Below, one piece after another: positions 1 through 11,018 of a stretch of 64,000 bases of DNA (position 1 is the stretch's first letter; each line of letters opens with the position of its first letter). The stretch is from NCBI GenBank assembly GCA_010909725.1, contig JAACMV010000017.1, positions 310,001 to 374,000 on the forward strand, written 5' to 3'. A program made the translations under genes and the position numbers. This DNA comes from Picochlorum sp. 'celeri'. Its lineage: Eukaryota; Chlorophyta; Trebouxiophyceae. Below the pieces are notes generated by a model. The model was not told where the DNA came from. It was given only the letters and a program-made list of their open reading frames with translations, and did no database searches.

Positions 1-76
1 TGTTGTTGTTGCTCTCTTGTTTTACGCGTATTGAATACCCGTATCACACAGCAGTCGCGTATTTTTAGTACCTTGA

Positions 77-446
77 TCAAACGGACACGTGTGTTTCCGA
101 TTCTTCTGGGTGGGGTGGTAGGTCTGACCAATTCTTGTCTTGGCGCCCGACCACCGTCGGTTTGGTTCGGTTTTCCGTTGTTGGTGTAGATTCTTCAGTC
201 AAGCATAGTCTTGGACCGGAGGGTGAGAAGACAGATTGAAATGGTTCCGTAAATAGATATAATACATTGTTTGACTCTGCGTGCTCGGCATGGATGGGTC
301 CATGCATCACTTGAGCGCCTCCATTCATGCATGTTGTATTGAGAAATGGACAGTAAATACATACCGTATGCTATCAGTGAGTAATTCTTGTTCATCTTGG
401 CAGGGTCGTATTCGAATTCCATGCATTGCGACCACCCAGCATTCAT
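77..446 (-). CDS. Candidate two-exon small protein of unknown function
   Basis: Not recognised as any family. Exon 1 (446 to 365) encodes 27 residues starting MNAGWSQCMEFEYDP and ends at a GTATGT donor. Joining it to exon 2 (276 to 77) after an acceptor ending CGCAG keeps the frame and gives 93 residues ending in THVSV. The donor and acceptor match those of the well supported introns in this window, and the gene would be divergent from the RNA polymerase III gene at 561. A tiny upstream ORF (MNETVV) precedes the ATG. The second half is rich in Pro, Thr and Glu and looks disordered. No homology anchors it, so it may be chance; RNA evidence would decide. Confidence 0.35.
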
Positions 447-560
447 ACAACCGTCTCATTCATTTTGATTACACTTTCCGATAATTGGATACATATCTTT
501 TTGATTCTTTATCGCGTGCCAGAAGGAAGCGATACATAAAAACCGATAGATTGAGAGAAG

Positions 561-3500
561 ATGCCGTCGACAGAATTCTCTCAACACCAAAGGGAGGAGG
601 AGGAGGAGGAGAAGAAGAAGAAGAACGAGAAGACGCGGTCGATGGCGTCTTCTGTCCTCGGGATGGATGAGTCTGAATTACAGAAGCGAGCAGACGCGAA
701 GAACATGTCTGTGGAAGGCTTGTTGAGTGAGCCTGTTGTTCGGGTGGAGGACAAGTCTGAGTTGTTGCCTGCCTTTTTAAAGGTTCGAGGGCTGGTTCGG
801 CAGCATATCGATTCGTTTAATTATTTCATACATCAAGAGATGAAGAAGATTATTAAAGCAAAGGGGAATGAGAAGGTGACGTGTGATACGGATGCGAATT
901 TCTATCTCAAGTATACAAACATTTATGTGGGCAACCCTGTGATTGAGGAGGATTATATTCAGACCAAGATGACCCCGCAGCAGTGTCGGTTGAGAGATAT
1001 GACATATTCTGCGCCTATTAGTGTGGATGTGGAGTATACGCGTGGAAGAGAGATTATGGTGCGGAAGGGGAAGAATGGGCAGGGGGCGATTGCGATTGGT
1101 CGCATGCCTCTGATGCTGCGGTCTGATCGGTGTGCATTGCATGGGAAGAGTGAGAAGGAGATGGCCGAGTTGGGTGAGTGTCCTTTAGATCCTGGGGGAT
1201 ATTTTATTGTGAAAGGTGCGGAGAAGGTCATATTGATTCAGGAGCAGTTGTCCAAGAATAGGATTATTGTTGATGTGGATGCGCATGGGCAGATTGTGTC
1301 GTCTGTGACATCGTCGACGCATGAGAGAAAGTCCAAGACGACGGTGGTGATTAAGCAAGGGAAGTTTTTTGTGAGGCATAATGCGTTTGTTGAGGATGTG
1401 AATATTGCCATTGTGATGAGAGCCATGGGAGCAGAGAGTGATCAGGAAATGTTTCAGTTGATTGGTGGGAAGGAGACATTGGCGATGAAGGTGATACCGA
1501 CGTTGCAAGCGTGTCGGAATGAAGGGATTGTGACTCAAAGGCAGGCGTTGGAATGGTTGTCGAAGCGTATTAAAGGAGTGTCTGGGGCAAAGCCGACAGG
1601 GATGTTTTCGAGGAGGACCAGGTCGGCGGTGGATGAGGCACGGGATATTCTGGCAAATGTGATTCTGTGTCATGTGCCGGTGGTCGCGTTTGATTACTCT
1701 GAGAAGATTATGTATTTGACGGTGATGGTGAGGAGGATGCTGATGGCAATTGATGATCCATCATTTATTGATGATAGGGATTATTATGGTAACAAGAGGT
1801 TGGAGTTGGCAGGAGGGTTGTTGGCACTGCTGTTTGAGGACTTGTTTAAACGTATGAATTCGGAGCTGAAAAGACAAGCAGATCATCATTTGAGCAAGTC
1901 GAATAGAGTTGCGCAGTTTGATATTGTCAAGTGTATTCGTACAGACACGTTGACCTTTGGTTTGGAGCATGCTATTTCAAGTGGCAATTGGAGCATCAAG
2001 AGATTTAGGATGGAGAGGAAGGGAGTGACTCAAGTTCTGTCTAGACTTTCTTTTATTTCAGCAGTGGGTATGATGACGCGTATTACGTCACAGTTTGAAA
2101 AGACACGGAAAGTGAGTGGTCCCAGAGCGTTGCAACCATCGCAATGGGGTATGTTGTGTCCAGCAGACACGCCCGAGGGAGAGAGTTGTGGGTTGGTTAA
2201 AAATTTAGCCTTGATGACGCATGTCACGACAGATGACGAAGAACAGCCAATACGTATGCTATCCCGTGCGTTGGGAGTGATGCCTGTGACGATGGCATCT
2301 GGAGATGAACTTCACAGTAGGAGTGCATGTTTGGTATTCCTGAACGGTGGGATACTAGGTATTCATAGTAGACCCAAAAAGTTCATGGAATCTATGAGAA
2401 AGCTGAGGCGATGTGGGAAAATTGGAGAGTTTATTTCGATATCATCACAACATGATACAGTGCAGATTGCGTCAGATGGTGGGAGAGTGTGCCGTCCACT
2501 GATCATCTGTGATGGTGGGATCCCGCGTGTGAAAGCGTCGCATGTTCAGAAGATAAAGAATGGTATCTGGACATTTAATGACTTTCTGAGAAATGGTCTG
2601 ATTGAGTATCTTGGTAGGTCGTGTGTGTTGGTTGATATAAAGGGACTGGTTTTTGAGTTTGTTGTTGATGTTGATTCTGCAGATGTGAATGAGGAAAATG
2701 ATATGCTCGTCGCCTTGTATGAGAAAGACTGCTCACCAGAAACGACACATCTAGAAATTGAGCCGTTCACTATTCTTGGAGTGGTGGCAGGGTTGATACC
2801 TTATCCTCACCACAACCAATCGCCTAGGAACACATATCAGTGTGCCATGGGAAAGCAAGCAATGGGCAACGTGGCATTCAACCAATTAGATAGGATGGAT
2901 ACGTTATTATATCTGCTTGTATCTCCTCAAAGGCCTCTCTTGACGACAAAGACGATTGAGCTGGTTGGGTTTGATCGTCTAGGCGCAGGCCAAAATGCAA
3001 CTGTGGCAGTCATGTCGTATTCTGGTTTTGATATTGAGGATGCCATCGTCATGAACAAAGCTTCTTTGGACCGTGGCTTTGGGCGTTGTGTTGTGCTTCG
3101 AAAATTTGGAACGAATCTCAAAAAGCATGCCAATAGAACTCAAGACCGGATTACACGTCCATCTGGGGAAGGGTCCAGGATCAGAGGCTCACGCTTCAAG
3201 GTACTGGATGCCGACGGGGTTGCTTCGCCAGGTGAGCAGCTTAGTCAAGGCGAGTGCCTAGTACACAAACAAACTCCTCTAAATACGAGAGATCCAGTTC
3301 AGAACCCTGCAGCTCTTCCGGACACAGCATATAGACAGGCCCCAGTCATGTGGAGGGGGTATCCTGGTGAGACCTGCGCGGTTGACAAAGTCTTATTGAC
3401 AAGTAACGATGAAAATTCATGCTTGGTCAAAGTATTGGTTCGACACACTCGAAGACCGGAGCTAGGTGATAAATTCAGCAGTAGGCACGGGCAGAAAGGA

Positions 3501-4214
3501 GTCATAGGCTTGATTGTACCTCAAGCAGACATGCCATTTGCAGAGTCTGGCATCACGCCTGACCTCATCATGAATCCTCATGGTTTCCCGTCCCGCATGA
3601 CAGTGGGAAAAATGATAGAGCTTGTTGGATCAAAAGCAGCAGTCATGACTGGGAAATTCCATCACGGGACTGCTTTCGGGGAGGCCACAGATCAAGCGGA
3701 CCGTGTCGAGACAATCAGCAAAGAACTGATTGATGCAGGATATTCATACAGCGGTAAGGACTTTTTGTGCTCAGGAATCACGGGAGATCCCCTTGAAGCA
3801 TATATTTTCATGGGGCCAGTGTATTACCAGAAACTCAAGCACATGGTTCTTGACAAAATGCATGCCCGTGCTCGCGGCCCACGGGTTGTCCTCACTCGCC
3901 AACCAACAGAGGGTCGTAGCAGGGACGGAGGGCTTCGTCTCGGTGAAATGGAACGAGACTGTCTTATAGGATACGGATCATCTATGCTTTTACTAGAAAG
4001 ACTCATGGTCTCTTCGGACCAATTTGAAGTTCAAGTATGCACCCACTGTGGACTCATGGGATACTATGATGCCTTTAGAAAGGCTGCAGTCTGCCCATCC
4101 CTGAAAATTCCAGACCACATGGCAAAGATGAAAATCCCCTACGCAGCCAAGCTACTCTTTCAAGAACTTCAGGCAATGAATATAGTCCCACGTTTGACTC
4201 TTACAGAGGCATAA
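561..4214 (+). CDS. POLR3B: DNA-directed RNA polymerase III subunit RPC2 (second-largest subunit)
   Basis: Second-largest, beta-like catalytic subunit of nuclear RNA polymerase III, which transcribes tRNA and 5S rRNA genes. Up to 1217 residues in one exon. Family blocks appear in order: [18 protein letters not shown] near residue 215 (typical of RPC2), [16 protein letters not shown] near 530, the [11 protein letters not shown] block near 815, [15 protein letters not shown] near 970, and the C-terminal [15 protein letters not shown]. The annotated ATG precedes a Glu/Lys-rich stretch; a second ATG at 642 (MASSVLG) is an equally good start, giving about 1190 residues. The C-terminal zinc site keeps CTHC but its second half reads CPSL, so one expected Cys is missing. 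It converges with CCDC12 with only 45 bp between the stops. Confidence 0.97.
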   Translation: MPSTEFSQHQREEEEEEKKKKNEKTRSMASSVLGMDESELQKRADAKNMSVEGLLSEPVVRVEDKSELLPAFLKVRGLVRQHIDSFNYFIHQEMKKIIKAKGNEKVTCDTDANFYLKYTNIYVGNPVIEEDYIQTKMTPQQCRLRDMTYSAPISVDVEYTRGREIMVRKGKNGQGAIAIGRMPLMLRSDRCALHGKSEKEMAELGECPLDPGGYFIVKGAEKVILIQEQLSKNRIIVDVDAHGQIVSSVTSSTHERKSKTTVVIKQGKFFVRHNAFVEDVNIAIVMRAMGAESDQEMFQLIGGKETLAMKVIPTLQACRNEGIVTQRQALEWLSKRIKGVSGAKPTGMFSRRTRSAVDEARDILANVILCHVPVVAFDYSEKIMYLTVMVRRMLMAIDDPSFIDDRDYYGNKRLELAGGLLALLFEDLFKRMNSELKRQADHHLSKSNRVAQFDIVKCIRTDTLTFGLEHAISSGNWSIKRFRMERKGVTQVLSRLSFISAVGMMTRITSQFEKTRKVSGPRALQPSQWGMLCPADTPEGESCGLVKNLALMTHVTTDDEEQPIRMLSRALGVMPVTMASGDELHSRSACLVFLNGGILGIHSRPKKFMESMRKLRRCGKIGEFISISSQHDTVQIASDGGRVCRPLIICDGGIPRVKASHVQKIKNGIWTFNDFLRNGLIEYLGRSCVLVDIKGLVFEFVVDVDSADVNEENDMLVALYEKDCSPETTHLEIEPFTILGVVAGLIPYPHHNQSPRNTYQCAMGKQAMGNVAFNQLDRMDTLLYLLVSPQRPLLTTKTIELVGFDRLGAGQNATVAVMSYSGFDIEDAIVMNKASLDRGFGRCVVLRKFGTNLKKHANRTQDRITRPSGEGSRIRGSRFKVLDADGVASPGEQLSQGECLVHKQTPLNTRDPVQNPAALPDTAYRQAPVMWRGYPGETCAVDKVLLTSNDENSCLVKVLVRHTRRPELGDKFSSRHGQKGVIGLIVPQADMPFAESGITPDLIMNPHGFPSRMTVGKMIELVGSKAAVMTGKFHHGTAFGEATDQADRVETISKELIDAGYSYSGKDFLCSGITGDPLEAYIFMGPVYYQKLKHMVLDKMHARARGPRVVLTRQPTEGRSRDGGLRLGEMERDCLIGYGSSMLLLERLMVSSDQFEVQVCTHCGLMGYYDAFRKAAVCPSLKIPDHMAKMKIPYAAKLLFQELQAMNIVPRLTLTEA

Positions 4215-4259
4215 CAACAGTACTCGAGTGGATTATGTATGGTGTTTGTAATCAACAGA

Positions 4260-4718
4260 CTATGATGCTTTGGAAGAAGCAGCCATTCGCTTCTTCTCCT
4301 CTTCTAATGCCAGCTCTGCTATCGCTCGTTGCGTCTTTCGTTCTAACTTGGCTAATTTCCCCGCTATCTCTCTCCGTAAATCCCAATTCGGCTTTTTAGG
4401 AGCAACATTTGCAATGACCTCCTCAGTATCCTCTCCAATCACGTGATCAAGGTCCACCTCCGGCACCTCCTCCTCCGCAACTTTAACTTGATCAAGCTGC
4501 AGATCATATAGATGGGGATAATAATGCCGATATCAGAGCTGACATTGGTCTCCCATCTTGCAAGCATTGCAAAAACAACCTCAGCAACGCACCTTTTCAT
4601 GTTTGATCTTCTCATCCTTGACAGAATAATTTCTAAACTTTAATACAGGCTTGTCTGCCTCTTTCGCCGCTGCTGCCTCTTTTAAAGCCTTGAGGCGAGC
4701 TTTTCTATCGTCTGCCAT
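4260..4718 (-). CDS. CCDC12: Spliceosome-associated CCDC12/Cwf18 homologue
   Basis: Small component of the activated spliceosome (Cwf18 in fission yeast). Two exons: 4718 to 4593 encodes MADDRKARLKALKEAA and a Lys-rich stretch, then a GTGCGT donor, then exon 2 from 4496 to 4260 after a TGCAG acceptor. The joined protein is 120 residues. Exon 2 carries the family signature KPNWDLRREIAGKLAKLE followed by KTQRAIAELALEEEKK, a charged helix expected to be a coiled coil. The length is close to the fungal and animal proteins. The ATG at 4718 opens a clean frame with the typical MADDR...LK start of the family. Its stop lies 45 bp from that of POLR3B. Confidence 0.9.
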
Positions 4719-4801
4719 GTCTCATTCGTATTTTTGGCTCTATATTCAATTCTGATACGTGTTTTACAAGAGTATATGCTACAGAAATGATATTACGCTT
4801 A

Positions 4802-7800
4802 TCATTTTATTTTGAGTGCCCTGTCTTGAGCAAATGTATTTGTAGATCTGTGATTGTGGGCATTGGTTCTTCTGGGGTTTTTATTCTCATGGCAAAAGCC
4901 TATTGCAGCTCTGTCAAAATGCCCATACAATCGGGCAGGGCTCATATCTGTGGGATTAAGCTTGTCTGCAATGACGACATCATCGTCTAGTGGTTCCAAG
5001 GCCATGAGGCTCGTCACGAGGACTACTTTCCAGGTGGCAAACTCCTTGTCTGGTATCTGCATTTCCTGCTGCACGCGCTGCTTCAACTGTCCAACAGTCT
5101 CTGTCTTTGAAATATTCATCAAAAATGGATCGCTAAATGGGAACGCAAGGTTTGCTTTTCCCTCTGGCTGCTCTCTTTCCTCCACCTGCAGGCAATGTAC
5201 ATGCAGCTGCCCATCTTGTTCCAGGTCCACTTGGCTGTCTGGAATCACTTCTGCTCGAAGATACCATGGGTTCGAGTCAAGATGCTCCTCTACCTTGCAT
5301 TTTGGATCAAATACTTGCCAGATTTTCCATTGATAAATTTCCAATATGCGTAGATGTGCGTCAGATGAAATTTTCCCCTTTGACTCTGTCTTGACAAGAT
5401 CCAATAGGTCCTGCACAGTGCTGTCTTTTGGTACCGTCACAGTCACAGTGGCGATGTCTTCGTGTTTGGCATTATGGATTGCGACGCGATGGGTCACGAG
5501 TCTCTCGAATTCAGGCAGAGGAAGATTAATGACCTCGTAATACAATACGTGCTGTGCAGCTATCCCAGACACACCTCTGCACATGTCTTTCAGCGTAAAT
5601 CGCTGGTCGTACTTGAAAGGCTGGTTCTTTGGCGCTGTTGTATACAGTGACTGCCCAGTAAATCGAACCTTGAGTGGATGATCCAGCTTGAGATGCTCTG
5701 CAACACTCTTGCTAATGTCGTCATAGACAGAATCTCTCTTCATCTCCAATGTAAAGGTGCCTGCTTTTTCTTCTTTATCAGAGGACGCAGAGAGAGGCTT
5801 TAGAAGCAGCGTTGCTCTATTCTTGACATCCTGTAAAAAGTCGATGGCGGTCGGGAACTTTGCATTGTCATCCTTGCACACTGTTTGAACAATAAAGATG
5901 TCACCATCATCAAGTTCCAAGCCAGACCCAGATTTTCCCAGATCATCAAGCTCCGTGATCATCACTACAGGTTCTGATTTCACCTCTTCATACAAAAGTA
6001 TATCCTCATTTGGAGCGATTCCAGCAATCTTCTTGATCGATTCGACCATATCTTCCAGAGGGACAGTCCTTGAAATGACTGCCTGCTTCAGGTACTCCAA
6101 TCTAGGTGGAGTCTTTTTGGTATCCGGGTAATATCGCTTGAAAAAGACTGACATTGATGTCGAGCAAGCAGGAACATGAAGATCTTTGTCTTCTGGCAGA
6201 CATTCTACGTAGAGATTCACTCTGGTGGTTTCACCTTGCCTGATGGCTCTATGGTCCTGTAGGTCACTGATCAGGTTTTCTTCCCCAACGTGCACATGAA
6301 CCTGTGGACGAGACGTATGATTCTTCCTAGATACAAATTTCCAATATCGCTGATTGTCAGGTTTCACACCAACGTGCTCCTCCACAGCATGCTGAACCTC
6401 GCTGAACTTCGCCTTTTTGGGAAGTTTTAATGAGACATCAACATCATTGAAGTCCACAAGATCAAAAAAGACGGACGATCCAATTTGCCTTTTCAATGCT
6501 CTATCAGTCGCTACTGATACTGTCGTGTATAAATGCGCCTCCGCCTTCTCCTTCCACTGCCTTTCTTTTGCTTCCTCTTCAGCGCGAAGTCTTGCACGAA
6601 TATGCTCACTGATATCATCCTCCGTCACCTCACACATGATAGAGTCCCATTCACTCTCCCTCACATACACAAGCATGTATGCATTCGAAAAGCGAACCCT
6701 TGGTTGGTTTCCAAACGTGCCCTGAACAACCTCGGGCGTCCCACCCCAATTATCATCCAACGCCTGCTCTTTTGTTGCTTTGGTGACAGTCTCATCATCA
6801 AACTTGAGCCAACTCTGCCCATCAGGTCGAATAAACGCATAATAATGACCACCATGGATGCCACCACTGTGGACCAAAACAGCCAGCAATTTGTACTTGT
6901 TGCTCACCGTCTTATCAGCAGTACTGGACAAATACCTCGGATTCCCATCCTCATCCTTCCTATCCAAATCAATCTCCTCATAAAACTCATGCTTATCGTT
7001 CACCTTGATCATCATCATTCTCTCAAAATCAAACTCAAACCTTCTCAACTGAATATTCAACACTGGAGGCAATGACTCAAACAACACACCCCGCTTTGCA
7101 TCCTGCTTCCCATGACCCTCAGCCTCATACTGATTCTCCCCCTCCAACACCTCCACCTGACAATACTCATCAAAACTATCATAGATATTCCCACACCCTT
7201 TCACAACAAGCTGCAAATCCTGAAACGCTTCTCTCCTCACAGACGTGTAATCAATATGAATGCATTCTATATAATTCGTAAAGTGCCCCTCAAACAGCTT
7301 ATTGATCGTCCCCTCCACCCTCGTTCCTTTCATCTTCTCTTCCAACCGATCACACAATATACGATTTAATTCCTGCACATCGTGCTGCTGAAACGCATCC
7401 ATCGTATCCCATCCAAACGAACACGTCAAATCTTTGGTCGACACAGGGCCTTTTGTAAACTGAAGCATATGAAAGACTGATTGCAACGCAAGTTCCATAC
7501 TCTCACTCGGTTTCTCATCCTCACTCGTCGGCAACTTGTACACAGCCTTCCGAAACTGATTCACATTGTACAATGTCTGAAGCAGAGAATTCATATAACA
7601 CGTGGCACCCTGATTCTTCAACCCAACAAATCCCGTCTCCTTTCGAGAATCAAACTCTTCGTATTCATCAAACGGAACCACATTCACATCCACACGGATC
7701 ACCACCTTGTCATTCACACACAGCCCATGCTCCTCTGTCAAATCCTTGAGTGGCGCAAACGTTGTAAACCCCCAATCATTCTGATCAGGCGTAAACGAAT

Positions 7801-8230
7801 GACGAGCAGATTTTCGAATATCTCTCTTCCCATTCAACTGATCCACGATTGCCAAGTCAAACTTGGCACTCCGCTTAAAAGACGCATGTTGCTCCTGCAT
7901 AATCTCATCATCGTCTCCAGGCTCGGCCACAGCAAGGTACAGCGACACATGCTGCCCTTTCGCAGTTTGATTCCCACGAGGAAACAACAACAAGTTCCAA
8001 TAATACCCTCCAATTTCAAATGTTTCTGACGTCTGCCGCTCTGGAAGTTCAGAATATTTTTCAATAGTCCACTCGAACTGTCCCTTCAAAGGATCCTTCG
8101 AATGACTTCCAGTCGGCGTCATAGGCGCCGACTGAACATCATTTCTTCCTATTGTATCTTTCTGATCCTCCATATTCCCTGGGGTATCCTGCCCTCGCGT
8201 CTCAGCGTCCTTCATTTCTGAATCGATCAT
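4802..8230 (-). CDS. USP7: Ubiquitin carboxyl-terminal hydrolase 7 (USP7/UBP12-13 type)
   Basis: Cysteine deubiquitinase of the USP7/HAUSP family. The open frame continues upstream to 8365, but the ATG at 8230 (MIDSEMKDAE) gives 1142 residues, close to the usual 1100, and the upstream codons look like UTR. Domains: MATH domain about residues 45-175 (begins FEWTIEKYSEL), USP catalytic domain from GLKNQGATCYMNSLLQTLY near 200 (catalytic Cys) to the His box GGIHGGHYYAFIRPDG near 455, then the long C-terminal array of ubiquitin-like domains typical of USP7. No intron interrupts it. The sense strand is G/T-rich at its 5' end, as in neighbouring long genes. It is divergent from the small membrane-protein gene at 8781. 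Confidence 0.95.
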   Translation of the reverse strand: MIDSEMKDAETRGQDTPGNMEDQKDTIGRNDVQSAPMTPTGSHSKDPLKGQFEWTIEKYSELPERQTSETFEIGGYYWNLLLFPRGNQTAKGQHVSLYLAVAEPGDDDEIMQEQHASFKRSAKFDLAIVDQLNGKRDIRKSARHSFTPDQNDWGFTTFAPLKDLTEEHGLCVNDKVVIRVDVNVVPFDEYEEFDSRKETGFVGLKNQGATCYMNSLLQTLYNVNQFRKAVYKLPTSEDEKPSESMELALQSVFHMLQFTKGPVSTKDLTCSFGWDTMDAFQQHDVQELNRILCDRLEEKMKGTRVEGTINKLFEGHFTNYIECIHIDYTSVRREAFQDLQLVVKGCGNIYDSFDEYCQVEVLEGENQYEAEGHGKQDAKRGVLFESLPPVLNIQLRRFEFDFERMMMIKVNDKHEFYEEIDLDRKDEDGNPRYLSSTADKTVSNKYKLLAVLVHSGGIHGGHYYAFIRPDGQSWLKFDDETVTKATKEQALDDNWGGTPEVVQGTFGNQPRVRFSNAYMLVYVRESEWDSIMCEVTEDDISEHIRARLRAEEEAKERQWKEKAEAHLYTTVSVATDRALKRQIGSSVFFDLVDFNDVDVSLKLPKKAKFSEVQHAVEEHVGVKPDNQRYWKFVSRKNHTSRPQVHVHVGEENLISDLQDHRAIRQGETTRVNLYVECLPEDKDLHVPACSTSMSVFFKRYYPDTKKTPPRLEYLKQAVISRTVPLEDMVESIKKIAGIAPNEDILLYEEVKSEPVVMITELDDLGKSGSGLELDDGDIFIVQTVCKDDNAKFPTAIDFLQDVKNRATLLLKPLSASSDKEEKAGTFTLEMKRDSVYDDISKSVAEHLKLDHPLKVRFTGQSLYTTAPKNQPFKYDQRFTLKDMCRGVSGIAAQHVLYYEVINLPLPEFERLVTHRVAIHNAKHEDIATVTVTVPKDSTVQDLLDLVKTESKGKISSDAHLRILEIYQWKIWQVFDPKCKVEEHLDSNPWYLRAEVIPDSQVDLEQDGQLHVHCLQVEEREQPEGKANLAFPFSDPFLMNISKTETVGQLKQRVQQEMQIPDKEFATWKVVLVTSLMALEPLDDDVVIADKLNPTDMSPARLYGHFDRAAIGFCHENKNPRRTNAHNHRSTNTFAQDRALKIK

Positions 8231-8780
8231 CCTCCCGGTGAGAACAACAACGCACCACCCAATCCACTTACTGATACATGTAAAAGTACCTTGTTGTTTA
8301 AAATATGGCCAACTGGATGACTCTACTTGCGTATTCAGACCATGGTATGGATGCCTTTTGGTCATCTCGTTTCATCCCCCATCAACCGATCCTTTCGACA
8401 GTAGGACAGACCCGCCATCATCATCATGATGATGGCTTGAAAAAAGGTACTTTTTTATTCTTCCTTTTTAAGCACATACGTGGCAGCCTAGCCTGTCGAG
8501 GATGTTTCATGCATGTAAGAAGAGTACCACCACCAAACCAATAGATCGAATTGAATTATATGTTGCATTGTCTTTAATTTTGTAAAATCATATCGGTGAC
8601 AGCAATACGCAGCTTGCTTTTTGCTTTTTCAATCGTATTCAACTAGAACGCTCGGATTTCTTTCATGAAAAAATAACGTTGATAGCCAGTCTTCTTCATG
8701 TATAGATGGAAGAAGGCAAGGGTTCTTTTTAATTAATACACACACTCGAAGAAGAAGAGACAATACAGCGACAAGAAGGG
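8231..8780. promoter_or_regulatory. Divergent intergenic region between USP7 and a small membrane-protein gene
   Basis: About 550 bp without a supportable gene. It must hold the promoters and 5' UTRs of both divergent neighbours. A trinucleotide inverted repeat of CAT and ATG units lies near 8413-8434. No TATA box or RNA gene was recognised. Confidence 0.5.
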
Positions 8781-9044
8781 ATGATTCAGACACTGTTGGG
8801 AAAGTTACCGAGCAGGCAGAATGCCATGGCGTGGGTCGTAGCTGGGACATTGGCGTATGTTCTATATGTCAAGCCACAGAGGCAGTTGGAACAGGAACAG
8901 AGAATGGCTGATGATGCACTTGCGCGTCTCAAGAGCACAGATGTGACTCGGACAGCACCAGTACCTGATCCTCAAGAGACTGGTCTTGTTCTTGGAAAGA
9001 GGGAAAAGAAGACGAGCGACAAGGAGACGGCCGTAACAGAGTAG
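8781..9044 (+). CDS. Small single-pass membrane protein, unknown function
   Basis: Eighty-seven residues, one exon. A hydrophobic segment (AMAWVVAGTLAYVLYV, residues about 15-31) follows a short N-terminus, then a Lys-Pro-rich exit and a charged, Gln/Glu/Lys-rich tail that looks partly helical and soluble. This layout (short N-terminus, one membrane span, charged C-terminal tail) is seen in small mitochondrial or ER membrane proteins, but no family is recognised. The ATG sits in a purine-rich context just downstream of a 550 bp divergent promoter region. Support is the sensible membrane topology and position; a chance ORF is not excluded. Confidence 0.5.
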   Translation: MIQTLLGKLPSRQNAMAWVVAGTLAYVLYVKPQRQLEQEQRMADDALARLKSTDVTRTAPVPDPQETGLVLGKREKKTSDKETAVTE

Positions 9045-9332
9045 GAGTACTTGTAGTACTTGTAGTAGTAGTAGTGTATGAGGAGTACGAATCCATGCAT
9101 GATGTCGCAGAAGAAGAAGAGCCTGTTCATGATGTACAAGGAATGCATTCCATGATCGATCATGGTTGCCTCCTCTGATAGTAGCAGTAGTAGTACATGC
9201 CCTACATGATCATGCTGTGTTGTTATTATTATTATTGCAAATGCAATTGATTGGTTGATTGACCAATTTATGTTGCATTACTGAAGATTCATAAGAACAG
9301 TGGAATAACCTATTGCCTCTTATTATCGACGC
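9045..9332. other. Intergenic region with GTA microsatellite
   Basis: About 290 bp between the small membrane-protein gene and the helicase. It opens with an imperfect run of GTA and TACTT units (about 9046-9078), with further short GTAGTA runs near 9180-9195. Nothing else is recognised. Confidence 0.6.
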
Positions 9333-11018
9333 ATGCAAGGACGAATCAGCACTGTTGTCTCGTCCCGGTTGTGGAACACTCGAACTTTCGCACCAATCAC
9401 ATTCTGTACGTTAAAAAAATCACTTATTATATGTAATGACAGTATGAATGGGGATCCAAAGAAGAAAGCGAGGAGGAAGAATCAACACCGTCACGGGTCT
9501 CACCACGCAACCCACCACCACAACCCTGGACGACGCTTGCAACAAGAAGAAGCACACGAACAACAAACTCGCATATCTGACCACAACCGAAGTGATGTAA
9601 AGTTCACAGATACTTCATTAAGCTCTGGATCTATTGATGCGTTGACAAAGGTGCTTAAATTTGAGAACATGACCAAGGTCCAAGCAGCGACTCTTCCTCA
9701 CATTATGGAGAAGAAGGATGTTTTGGCTAAAGCCAAAACTGGGACTGGGAAGACGGTTGCATTCGTTCTGCCGTCGATCGAATCGCTCGTGTCTCGTATA
9801 TCAAATGGCAATGGTCCTCATCCTATGGATATTTCAGTGTTGATTATATCTCCTACGCGTGAACTGACTGTTCAAATTGCCAAGGAAACAGAGGCATTGC
9901 TCACCTATCACCCGCTATTGTCTGTGATGCCCGTGTATGGTGGAACGAACATCCGTTCTGAGAAGACACGACTGGAGTCTAAAAAGGCGAGTGTGCTTGT
10001 TGCGACGCCTGGTAGATTGATTGATCATTTAGAGAACACGCCTGTGCTGCTGAAGCGATTACAGAGGCTATCAGTGCTTGTTCTGGATGAGGCTGATCAG
10101 CTCCTGGAGATGGGTTTCCGTCCGTCCATCGAAAAGATTGTCGGTTTTCTTCCTAAAAATAGACAAACATTGCTCTTCTCTGCCACGATGCCTCAGGCAG
10201 TGCAGCAGGTGGCTGGGTTGGCATTGAAGCCAGACTACACGTTTGTTGATACAGTGCATGAGGAAGAGGATGCAACGCATGCTCATGTGGATCAAACGTT
10301 TACTACTGTATCGATGCACGATAGTTGGGCTGTATTATACGCAACACTGAAGGATGCCATTGCTCAAAAGGATGCCAAGATTATCGTATTTTCCACCACT
10401 GCCCGGCAGACACAACATATGGCTGCATACTTGGGTCAGGTATTCAAAGGAGCCATCGATGTGCTGGAGATACATTCGAGAAAGAGTCAGTCGGCTCGTG
10501 ATAAAGCATCGAAAGCGTTTCGACATGCGTCATCAGCCATCCTGTGCACAAGCGATGTGAGTGCACGCGGTGTGGATTATCCAAATGTGACATTGGTTGT
10601 ACAGGTGGGCATGCCATCAAGCAAGGAGCAATATGTGCACAGATTGGGGAGGACAGCCAGGGCTGGTAAAAAGGGACAAGGTCATTTACTTTTATATGAA
10701 TTTGAGGAACGATTGATGCGTCGAGATTTGAAGGAGTTGCCTCTCCAAAAAGTTGAGGCACCCCTTGTGGAGCAGCATGATTCTCAGGCAGCCTTGGCAG
10801 CTCTCGGGCAGATTGATCGCCATGTGTCTGCCATGGCATATCAGACGTGGCTCGGGTATTATAATTCGTGCAAAGGTGCATTCCGTAGTAAATCAGAACT
10901 AGTAGAGCATGCAAATATGTTTGCAAAAACGATGGGTTTGGGGGACACACCACCAGCCTTGCTGCCCAGGACTATTGGAAAGATGGGGTTGAAGGGGAAT
11001 GCCTGGATTGCATATTGA
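9333..11018 (+). CDS. DEAD-box RNA helicase, Mss116/RH31-like, probably mitochondrial
   Basis: ATP-dependent RNA helicase. Motifs in order (numbered from the ATG at 9333): Q-motif region MTKVQAATLP, Walker A AKTGTGKT near 132, PTRELTVQ, VLDEADQL near 252, SAT near 282, TSDVSARGVDYP and HRLGRTARAGKKG near 435. The C-terminal block ending in GKMGLKG resembles the Mss116/plant RH25-RH31 group, whose members act as organellar RNA chaperones. The first 25 residues are rich in Arg, Ser and Thr with no acidic residue, as in a mitochondrial presequence. A possible 37 bp intron (GTACGT at 9406 to ACAG at 9442) overlaps this leader; if it is spliced, the frame would instead start at the ATG at 9444. 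Confidence 0.92.
   Translation: MQGRISTVVSSRLWNTRTFAPITFCTLKKSLIICNDSMNGDPKKKARRKNQHRHGSHHATHHHNPGRRLQQEEAHEQQTRISDHNRSDVKFTDTSLSSGSIDALTKVLKFENMTKVQAATLPHIMEKKDVLAKAKTGTGKTVAFVLPSIESLVSRISNGNGPHPMDISVLIISPTRELTVQIAKETEALLTYHPLLSVMPVYGGTNIRSEKTRLESKKASVLVATPGRLIDHLENTPVLLKRLQRLSVLVLDEADQLLEMGFRPSIEKIVGFLPKNRQTLLFSATMPQAVQQVAGLALKPDYTFVDTVHEEEDATHAHVDQTFTTVSMHDSWAVLYATLKDAIAQKDAKIIVFSTTARQTQHMAAYLGQVFKGAIDVLEIHSRKSQSARDKASKAFRHASSAILCTSDVSARGVDYPNVTLVVQVGMPSSKEQYVHRLGRTARAGKKGQGHLLLYEFEERLMRRDLKELPLQKVEAPLVEQHDSQAALAALGQIDRHVSAMAYQTWLGYYNSCKGAFRSKSELVEHANMFAKTMGLGDTPPALLPRTIGKMGLKGNAWIAY

Noticed and set aside
1185..1673. A 162-codon minus-strand frame inside POLR3B
   Set aside because: Antisense shadow of a very conserved coding region with His/Leu/Arg-rich low-quality sequence.
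7481..8029. A 182-codon plus-strand frame inside USP7
   Set aside because: It lies fully antisense to the conserved MATH and catalytic regions of USP7 and reads as Leu/Ile/His/Arg repeats caused by USP7 codon use.
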